Assembly: GCF_900236475.1 (NCBI RefSeq)
Contig: NZ_LT963352.1
Coordinates: forward strand, 6,700,001 to 6,764,000
Origin: Streptomyces chartreusis NRRL 3882
Lineage (GTDB): Bacteria; Actinomycetota; Actinomycetes; Streptomycetales; Streptomycetaceae
Length of the DNA: 64,000 bases
Direction: 5' to 3'
The notes beneath the pieces are model-generated. The model did not search any database. It had not been told where the DNA came from and saw only the letters and a list, made by a program, of their open reading frames with translations. A program made the translations under genes and the position numbers. Below are positions 17,566-29,900 of the stretch, one piece after another. Every line of letters begins with the position of its first letter. Within the stretch, counting starts at the first letter, position 1.

Positions 17566-18623
17566 GAAGGGGCCTGTGTTCCGTCGGCCGCCAGGACGAA
17601 GTCCCTGGGCACCGGCTCCGGGCCGCTGACCGCCGGTGTCAGCAGGTCCGCCACGTCCAGTACGTGGTAACCCGCCATCGCCGGGAGGCACCGGCCGCGG
17701 ACCGGGCCGATGGGGGTCCTCCAGGCCTCTGGGATCGCCGAGACGCCCCGCGTGGCCCCCGCCAGGGCGCCCGCCACCGCCGCCGTCGTGTCCGCGTCGC
17801 GGCCCATGTTCACCGCCGTCAGGACGGACTGCTCGAAGTCGCCGTCGGCCGCCGCGTACGCGCCGAAGGCGAGGGCGACCGCCTCGGGGGCCAGGTCGGT
17901 CCAGGGGTAGCCGCCGATGACGACCGCGGAGCGGACCGCGCGTTCGCCGAGGTGGGCCACCGCCACCGCGCGGCGCAGGCAGCGGGCCGTCCAGGAGTCG
18001 TCGGGCACGACCGCGAGGGCGGCGGCCACGACCGCGACCGGCTGCGCGCCCGCCATCGCCGCCGCCACGCCCGCCGCCACCGCCTGCCCGCCGTAGATGC
18101 CCTCGCCGTCATGGCTCACCGAGCCGTCGATCGCCACCAGCCGGGCCGCCTCCGCCGGGCTGCCCGCCGCGAACACCCCGAAGGGTGCCGCGCGCATGGC
18201 CAGGCCGTCGCTCCAGGCGTGCCGGTGCTGGGCGGAGATGGGGGCGGCCAGGCCCCGGCGCAGGTTCTCCAGCGTGCCGCGCTCGCTGAAGCCGGCGCCT
18301 CGGAACGGGCCCTCGTCGCGGTCGGCGATCCACTCGTGCCAGGCCGCCTCCACGTGCGCCGGGGTGAGTGCCGAGCCGTGCCGGGCCAGGAGGAGGCCGG
18401 AGAAGATCGCGTACTCGGTGTCGTCCGTGCCGGCCGGGTTCTCGGCGACGTAGCCGGTGATACGGCCCCACCGCGCGCGGATCTCGGAGGGCTTCAGGTT
18501 CTCGGCCGGGGCCCCGAGCGCGTCACCGACGGCCAGGCCGAGCAGGGCGCCGCGTGCCCGTTCGCGGAGTTCTGCGGCGTCCCCGGGCGCCGGAACGGAG
18601 GGGATGCAGGCGATCGATGCCAT
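17562..18623 (-). CDS. ADP-ribosylglycohydrolase family protein (paralogue 1)
   Basis: The first gene of the operon, a 353-residue ARH-family protein. Metal-site motifs are complete: ARGALLGLAVGDALGAP near the N-terminus, AGTDDTEYAIFSG near residue 65, SHDGEGIYGGQAVAAG in the middle and NMGRDADTTAAVAGALAGA near residue 283. It should be catalytically competent. The stop overlaps the next start (ATGA). The 227 bp upstream, shared with the divergent VIT gene, should hold its promoter. No ADP-ribosyltransferase gene is visible nearby, so the modification it reverses is not local. Confidence 0.87.
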   Translation of the reverse strand: MASIACIPSVPAPGDAAELRERARGALLGLAVGDALGAPAENLKPSEIRARWGRITGYVAENPAGTDDTEYAIFSGLLLARHGSALTPAHVEAAWHEWIADRDEGPFRGAGFSERGTLENLRRGLAAPISAQHRHAWSDGLAMRAAPFGVFAAGSPAEAARLVAIDGSVSHDGEGIYGGQAVAAGVAAAMAGAQPVAVVAAALAVVPDDSWTARCLRRAVAVAHLGERAVRSAVVIGGYPWTDLAPEAVALAFGAYAAADGDFEQSVLTAVNMGRDADTTAAVAGALAGATRGVSAIPEAWRTPIGPVRGRCLPAMAGYHVLDVADLLTPAVSGPEPVPRDFVLAADGTQAPS

Positions 18624-18850
18624 ACGGGATGTGTCCCACTGCGGCGACCGCCCCGAGCCTCGGGAGCCACAGCATCACCCGGTCGACATCTGTGCAAGAT
18701 CGTCATCAGGTGAGCACTGAAGGGTAAAACCGCAGGTTAGCCCAGCCTTTCCTTGCTGGCGGCAATGGAATTCACGGCGTACTTTGGGTGTTGTAAAAAT
18801 CTGGAACGTGTCCAGGGAAACTGGTTCGGCAAGGGGATCGGGGATTTTTC

Positions 18851-19582
18851 ATGGCCATCATCGAGACCGAGGCGGCGCTGCACGAGGCGCACCGGGACAA
18901 CCACACCCACCGGGACGTGAACGGCGGCTGGCTGCGTCCCGCGGTGTTCGGCGCGATGGACGGCCTCGTCTCCAACCTGGCCCTGATGACCGGTGTCGCG
19001 GGCGGCTCGGTCAGCCAGCACACCGTCGTCCTCACCGGACTCGCGGGCCTGGCCGCCGGTGCCTTCTCCATGGCCGCCGGCGAGTACACCTCCGTCGCCT
19101 CGCAGCGCGAGCTCGTCGAGGCCGAGCTGGACGTGGAGCGGCGCGAGCTGCGCAAGCACCCGAAGGACGAGGAGGCCGAGCTCGCCGCGCTCTACCGGGC
19201 GCGCGGGGTCGAGCCGCGGCTGGCCGACGAGGTCGCCCGGCAGCTGTCGAAGGACCCCGAGCAGGCGCTGGAGATCCACGCCCGGGAAGAACTGGGCATC
19301 GACCCCGGCGATCTGCCCTCGCCCACCGTGGCCGCGGTGTCGAGCTTCGGCTCCTTCGCGCTGGGCGCGCTGATCCCCGTACTGCCCTATCTGCTGGGTG
19401 CGAGCAGCCTCTGGCCGGCCGTGCTGCTGGCGCTGCTCGGGCTCTTCCTGTGCGGCGCGGTGGTGGCCAAGGTGACGGCACGCACCTGGTGGTACAGCGG
19501 GCTGCGGCAGCTGGTGCTGGGAGGTGCGGCGGCCGGTGTGACGTACGCCCTGGGCAGCTTGTTCGGGACGGCCGTAGGATAG
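18851..19582 (+). CDS. VIT1/CCC1-family iron/manganese transporter
   Basis: A 243-residue membrane protein of the VIT family, which moves Fe2+ or Mn2+ out of the cytosol. The first helix region GWLRPAVFGAMDGLVSNLAL and the second, AAGAFSMAAGEYTSVASQRE, are highly typical, including the metal-binding Asp, Met and Glu residues. A cytoplasmic acidic helical domain of about 70 residues follows (E-rich, with ELDVERRELRKHP), then three C-terminal helices. An upstream ORF frame without a clear ribosome site was not used. It stands alone and is followed by a hairpin. Confidence 0.9.
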   Translation: MAIIETEAALHEAHRDNHTHRDVNGGWLRPAVFGAMDGLVSNLALMTGVAGGSVSQHTVVLTGLAGLAAGAFSMAAGEYTSVASQRELVEAELDVERRELRKHPKDEEAELAALYRARGVEPRLADEVARQLSKDPEQALEIHAREELGIDPGDLPSPTVAAVSSFGSFALGALIPVLPYLLGASSLWPAVLLALLGLFLCGAVVAKVTARTWWYSGLRQLVLGGAAAGVTYALGSLFGTAVG

Positions 19583-19592
19583 CTCGGCTCGG

Positions 19593-19616
19593 ACTTATGC
19601 GATGGGCCGCATAAGT
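19593..19616 (+). terminator. Hairpin after the VIT gene
   Basis: A perfect 9-bp inverted repeat, ACTTATGCG with CGCATAAGT around ATGGGC, starts 10 bp after the stop. It is AT-richer than other hairpins in the window but well placed as a terminator. Confidence 0.6.
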
Positions 19617-19963
19617 AGCCGTTACTCGCTGGTTTCGAATGCGCAACCACCGGGCATGAGCCGTAAGCGCTGCGGGCAACGAGGCCCGTGGGCGCGCTCA
19701 GTGTGGTGGGCGAAGACGCCCGTCCCGCACTCGGGTCCGACGGGCATCGATCTCACCCGGTCGTTCCGTACAGGCCCCCCATAGCTTCCACCGTCGGTGC
19801 GGTACCCCCGCCGCGAGCCGCCGGTGTCCGCATGTTGGAACGGATTATCCCGGTTCCCGAGAACCGCTCCATCATGTAACCTGCACGAAATTTTGCGATC
19901 ACGCGAGGGCCAACGTCGTCCCTCGGCACTTGCATATGCCACATGACGACGACGGGAGAGCCG
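19617..19963 (+). other. gltB leader and promoter region
   Basis: About 350 bp without a convincing gene. It holds an imperfect dyad (GGAACGG then CCGGTTCC, 19837-19857) and a GlnR-like box (19876-19891). An in-frame ATG at 19943 exists, but the ATG at 19964 has GGGAG at good spacing. The lower GC content just upstream fits a promoter region. Confidence 0.5.
19876..19891 (+). promoter_or_regulatory. Candidate GlnR box upstream of gltB
   Basis: GTAAC-6 bp-GAAAT matches the actinobacterial GlnR half-site pair (gTnAc-n6-GaAAc) except for the last base. It lies 73 bp before the chosen gltB start. GlnR is the global nitrogen regulator, so control of glutamate synthase would be logical. Not tested; match found by eye. 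Confidence 0.4.
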
Positions 19964-24563
<4,600 letters not shown>

Positions 24564-24571
<8 letters not shown>

Positions 24572-26027
24572 CCCGAAGGGCTTCCTGAACCACGGGCGCG
24601 AGGTCGCCAAGTCCCGCCCCGTCGAGGAGCGCGTCAAGGACTGGAACGAGGTCTACGTCCCCGGCTCCCTGCTGCCGATCATCAGCAAGCAGGCCAGCCG
24701 CTGCATGGACTGCGGCATCCCGTTCTGCCACAACGGCTGCCCGCTCGGGAACCTCATCCCCGAGTGGAACGACTACGCCTACCGCGAGGACTGGGCCGCC
24801 GCCTCGGAGCGGCTGCACGCCACGAACAACTTCCCGGAGTTCACGGGCCGTCTGTGCCCCGCTCCCTGTGAGTCGGCGTGTGTGCTCGGCATCAACCAGC
24901 CGCCGGTCACCATCAAGAACGTCGAGGTCTCGATCATCGACAAGGCGTGGGAGACCGGGGACGTCGCCCCGCAGATCCCGGAGCGCCTGTCCGGCAAGAC
25001 CGTCGCCGTCATCGGCTCCGGCCCCGCGGGTCTGGCCGCCGCCCAGCAGCTGACCCGGGCCGGTCACACGGTCGCCGTCTACGAGCGCGCGGACCGCATC
25101 GGAGGCCTCCTCCGGTACGGCATCCCCGAGTTCAAGATGGAGAAGCGGCACATCAACCGCCGTATCGAGCAGATGCGCGCGGAGGGCACCCGCTTCCGCA
25201 CGGGCATCGAGATCGGCCGCGACCTGAAGGCGACGGACCTGAAGAAGCGGTACGACGCGGTCGTCCTGGCCGTCGGTGCCACCACGGCCCGTGACCTGTC
25301 GGTGCCCGGCCGCGAACTCAAGGGCATCTACCAGGCCATGGAGTACCTGCCGCTGGCCAACAAGGTGCAGGAGGGCGACTTCGTGGCGCCCCCGATCTCG
25401 GCCGAGGGCAAGCACGTCGTGGTCATCGGCGGCGGCGACACCGGCGCCGACTGCGTCGGCACGGCCCACCGCCAGGGCGCGGCCTCCGTCACGCAGCTGG
25501 AGATCATGCCCCGCCCGAACGACGAGCGGCACCCGGTCAACCAGCCGTGGCCGACCTTCCCGATGCTCTACAAGGTCACCTCGGCCCACGAGGAGGGAGG
25601 CGAGCGCGTCTACTCGGTCTCGACGACCCACTTCGAGGGCGACGAGGACGGCAACGTGCAGTGGCTGCACCTCACCGAGGTGGAGTTCATCGACGGCCGG
25701 CTGACCCCGAAGCCTGGCACCGAGCGCAAGATCCCCGCCCAGCTGGTCACGCTCGCCATGGGCTTCACCGGCACCGACCGGGAGAACGGCCTGGTCGAGC
25801 AGTTCGGCCTGGAGCTCGACGAGCGCGGCAACATCGCCCGCGACGCCGACTTCCAGACCAACGTGCCGGGCGTGTTCGTCGCCGGTGACGCGGGCCGCGG
25901 CCAGTCGCTCATCGTGTGGGCGATCGCCGAGGGCCGTTCGGCGGCGCGCGGGGTGGACCGCCACCTCACGGGCGCCAGCGAACTGCCGGCGCCGATCCGG
26001 CCGACGGATCGGGCCCTGATGGTCTGA
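24564..26027 (+). CDS. gltD: Glutamate synthase small subunit
   Basis: GltD passes electrons from NADPH through FAD and iron-sulfur clusters to GltB. The 487-residue protein has two N-terminal cysteine clusters, CMDCGIPFCHNGCPLGN and CPAPCESACVLGI, for 4Fe-4S centres. The FAD Rossmann motif is VAVIGSGPAGLAAAQQL (about residue 150) and the NADPH motif is VVVIGGGDTGADCVGTA (about residue 290). It overlaps the gltB stop by 8 bp. A perfect bidirectional hairpin follows. Confidence 0.97.
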
Positions 26028-26069
26028 CGGCCATCGAAAAGACGTCCCGTACAACGGCGTACGGAACAC

Positions 26070-26121
26070 CGACAGCGCCTGCCCCACAGTCCCCGACCGG
26101 ACGACCGGGCAGGCGCTGTCG
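26070..26121. terminator. Bidirectional terminator after gltD
   Basis: A perfect 15-bp stem, CGACAGCGCCTGCCC and its complement, with a 22-base loop, then CCTTTCCCC. It lies between the converging ends of gltBD and the caspase-HSP90 operon. Confidence 0.85.
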
Positions 26122-26131
26122 CCTTTCCCCG

Positions 26132-26587
26132 CTACTTGCCGCCGGGCGCGACCCAGGTGACGATCACCGCGGCGGCGACGCACAGGACACCGACCAGGGC
26201 GAGCCAGCGCGCGCACTCCACCAGCAGCCAGATGGTCTTCGTCCGCTTCTTCTCGTACCGCAGCAGCCTGCCCGCCTCCAGCAGGATCTCCTCGCCGGGC
26301 CGTCCGTGCACGGCGAGAACGCCCAGCCAGGAAGCGGCGATCAGGGCGAGGAACCCGGCGATCAGCAGCCCGATCACCCACCAGCGCGGGGTGTCCGCCA
26401 GCTTGCTCAGGTCCTCCTGGCCCTTCAGCACGAACACGGCCGCGAGCAGGCCGGTGAGCGAGGCGAGGAAGTTGCGGTATCCCTCCGCCTGATGCAGCGC
26501 CGCCTGCAACTGTCGCTCCGGGGAAGCCATCTCGCGGCAGCGGCGGTCCGCGTCGCGGAGCTGCTGCGGCGTGGGCGTGAAGGTCAT
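26132..26587 (-). CDS. Three-TM membrane protein of the caspase-HSP90 operon
   Basis: A 151-residue protein with an N-terminal helical segment (RRCREMASPERQLQAALHQAE), then hydrophobic segments at about residues 38-56, 70-92 and 122-146. The loop between the second and third carries a charged stretch ending in RYEKKRTKT, likely cytoplasmic. I do not recognise the family, but the size and layout recall small membrane effectors (2TM/SLATT-like) of bacterial conflict systems. It is the last gene of the operon, overlapping its neighbour by 4 bp (ATGA). A pore-forming or membrane-damaging output is only an inference from context. Confidence 0.75.
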   Translation of the reverse strand: MTFTPTPQQLRDADRRCREMASPERQLQAALHQAEGYRNFLASLTGLLAAVFVLKGQEDLSKLADTPRWWVIGLLIAGFLALIAASWLGVLAVHGRPGEEILLEAGRLLRYEKKRTKTIWLLVECARWLALVGVLCVAAAVIVTWVAPGGK

Positions 26588-26925
26588 GGCGTCGCCCCGG
26601 ACTGCCCGGGCGAGGGCGGCGCCGCGATGGTCAGCAGGGCGCCGCACCCCCGCGGCTCGCTCGCGGGGCGGTTCATGTGCAGGGTGCGGCACTGGCACAG
26701 GGTGTGGAACGGCTCGGGCCCCGGCTCCTCGCGCCTGCCGAACCAGCCGCCCTTGGCGACCGGGGGCTGCCCGAAGGGCCACGTCCTCGTCATCGGGCAG
26801 CTGCAGACTGGGCAGGTCCCGGAGGCTTCGTACTGGGCGTCGTCGCCGTTCCTCCGCACGACCCAGCGGAAGGTGAGGACGGGGGTGTGGACGGCGTCGG
26901 GGTCGTACTCGATCGGGGGCGTCAC
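26584..26925 (-). CDS. Small Cys-rich, probable zinc-binding protein
   Basis: A 113-residue protein of unknown function. It has a Cys cluster CPVCSC at residues 38-43, a second one in HTLCQCRTLHMNRP near residue 78, and a last Cys in GCGALL. This spacing suggests one or two zinc sites. No signal peptide or membrane helix is seen. It lies between the giant caspase-HSP90 gene and the three-TM gene with 4-bp overlaps on both sides, so it should be made with them in a fixed ratio and probably works in the same system. Confidence 0.7.
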   Translation of the reverse strand: MTPPIEYDPDAVHTPVLTFRWVVRRNGDDAQYEASGTCPVCSCPMTRTWPFGQPPVAKGGWFGRREEPGPEPFHTLCQCRTLHMNRPASEPRGCGALLTIAAPPSPGQSGATP

Positions 26926-29900
26926 TCGGCGGTGCCTTCCGGGAGAGGGGCTTCGGCGGGGAGGTCGAGGGAGAAGAGGGCCGCGTACCGGGCCAGCCGC
27001 TCGCGCACCTCGGTCTCGAACAGGTCCGTCTCCTCCGCGCAGAGCGTGATGTGGTCCTGGGAGACGGCGCCGGTCAGGGCGGGGGCCCGGCCGGTGAGCT
27101 GCTCCGTGAGGATGATCAGGTCCTGCCAGTCGGGGACGCGCTCGGCCACCTCGCCCTCGGGCCTGCCGACGGTGACCTCCAGGCCGAGGCAGGCGAAGGG
27201 GGCGTAGCGGTCGTACGTCCTGCCGAGGGTCCAGTCGAAACGGCCGGCGGTGCGGACCAGTTCGAGGGGGCCCAGGGTGCAGGACTCGTCGTCGACGCCG
27301 AGGAGACCCGGGCTGAAGGCGGCGAGGTCGAACAGGTCCGGTGCGCGGTCCCCCACGGCCGCGAACTCGGGGGTGTCGAGAGCACAGGGGGGCGGCGGGC
27401 CGCCGAGCGGGACGAAGCGGGTGAGGTGCTCGATGGAGGCGGCGAGTGTGCGGCGTGTGCCGTACGCGTGGTGCAGCAGTCGCCGGAGCCGGAGGGACGG
27501 CGGGAAGCCGTCCGACGGGTGCCGCAGGAGCGCGGTGACGTCCTGGGTGGTCGCTTGCAGGTCCAGGACTTCGGGGGCCGGCTGGGTGACGGCGATGGGA
27601 AGGATCTGGTCCTGGCCCGTCAGCCGCCGCACGATGTCGCCGATGGGGCGTCGCTCCGAGGCACTGAGCTGGACGAGGACCGGGGGTGTCACACCCTGCT
27701 CGTCCAGCTGCCTGCCGGCCGCCCCGATCGCGTGTCCACGGTTGAGGGGGTGGTCCCAGACCCCCAGTTGCCGCACGGTCTCGTCGATGCGGTCCTCGAA
27801 GCCCGGGGCGAGGAGACCGGCCGTGCTCATGCGCCGCAGGACCTTTTCGATCTCGTCGAGGTCGATGTCCGACCGGGGCGACAGGCTCGGGGTGCGGGAG
27901 GCCCTGCGGGTGATGACCCTGATGAACTCCCAGGGTGCGATACCGGTGTCACGGCGACGGATCGTAGTGAGTACTTCGGCCGCCAGGGAGGAGGGGATCC
28001 AGTCGGCCACCTCGGCGGGCGGCTCGTCGGCGCGAATCCCGGTCACCGGAGTGAGGGCGTTCAGGCGTGCGGCCACTTCACCGGGCGGAGTCTGCAACTC
28101 CGCGGCCAGCACGAGCAGGTCGGCCATGCGGAGATCGTCGCCACGCCACCGGGTCACGTCCAGGCGGGCACCGACCGACCGGGCGAACAGGGAACGCTCC
28201 ATCGCATCGAGTGGGCCGTGCTCGACGGCGGCGGGCGAGGGGTCTTCCCGCAGCGAGAAGCCGAGCGGCTCGAACCGCCGGACCCGAGCCGCCAGGTCGC
28301 TGACGGGCACTCCGGGTTCGGCCCGGACGAGAAGATCCACGACGCCCAGCTCACCGGGCCACACATGCCGTTCCTCGTCCAGTTCCTTGCTCACCAGCAG
28401 CGCGGCGTCACCTCGGGTGGGGACCTCGGCGGCCAGGTCGGCGTCCAGGGCGGGCGGGGGCGGCAACTCGGGCTGCCAGGTCCGGAGTTCCTCCAGGAGA
28501 GCGACGGCCTCCCCGAGGGTCATGCGGTGTCGCGCGGCGATCAGCAGGAGGGGAGCGTACAGGGCGGGCACGTTCCAGGACCCCGCGAGCAGCATGGAGC
28601 GCCACATCCCGGACAGCTCCACCAGTTCCGTCGTGGGCCGTGCGGTCCGAAGTGCGCGGATGTCCGTCGTGGGGGGAACCTCCATACCCAGGATCGCGTA
28701 GCGGCGGAGGGCCTTGAGCGGCTCTGCCGACGGCGTGTCCGTCAGGTGTGCGGCGCGCAGCACCGTCTCCCATCCGCGCGGGGTGGAGTCCTCCTTCGAA
28801 AAGAGGATCGCGTCCATTCCGGACGGGCGGGGGTACCCGGGCGGCAGGAAGGACTTTCCCCCCTGGTGGAGAGCGAGCCGTGCCTTCTGCCACTGTCTGG
28901 CGAGCGCGCTCTGGTACTCGCCGAGCAGTCCACGCCAGGGGCCCCGGCTGTTCCCCGCGCTCTCGTCCATGGGCAGGCACCCCACGGTCGCGAGGGGAAC
29001 CGTACGCGGCAGGGCCCGATCGGGGAGCGCTGTCGTGGGAAAGATGATGGCCATGGTGTCGTCGGGCAGCGAGTCGAGCACTTCGAGGGCGAGTCGGGGC
29101 GACCTCGTGGCCAGCGCCCACAGCCACGACAGGAGGACCTCCCGCCACCGCGCGGCGGCCCTCGGCGCGGCTTCCAGCAACTCGGACGTCACCGCCTCCT
29201 CGTCGTACGAGATCAGGCTGTTGCGGTCCACACTGGGCTCCGGCCGATGCCGCTCCCGCAGGTTGACGATGTGGCCCCACGACTCCGGCGCGCCCTTGAT
29301 GACCACTCCGTCCAGCAGCCACCCCCCTTGCCCCTGCACCAGCCAGATGTCGCGGGCGCCCTGGACGGCGTCGCCGTACCAGGGCTTGGGGGTGGGCGGT
29401 GTGAGCGCTCCGGGCTCCCAGCGCCGGTGGCGTACGGCCGTCGCGCTGTCGTCCTTGGTGAGTTCCCGTGCCTCCACCTCGAAGTCCGCCACCCACAGGA
29501 AGGACTCGAGCGTGTCCACCAGCGAGGGCGGGACGGTGGAGTCCTCGCCCAGATAGAGCCGCACCCGCGTCCCGCCGTCCAGCGCCACATGCGGATCCTC
29601 GCCGATCCTCAGCAGCCCGGAGCCCGACTGGATGTCGGCGCGCAGCGGCTCCAGTTGGAGCGTACGGCCGTAGTGGTCCACCGGGCTCGTCCAGACGACG
29701 ACTTCCTCGGCCAGCATGAAGTAGCTGAACACGCCGATGCCGAAACGGGAGTTGAGGGGCATCTCGCCGAGCTCGGCGCGGCGCCAGTTGCGGCGTTCCT
29801 GGACGAACTCGGGGTCCTGCTCGTACCGCTTGCCGGCGCGGGCGAACATCGAGGTCAGCTTGGCGCGGTTCATGCCGGAACCGTTGTCCGTGCACTCGAT

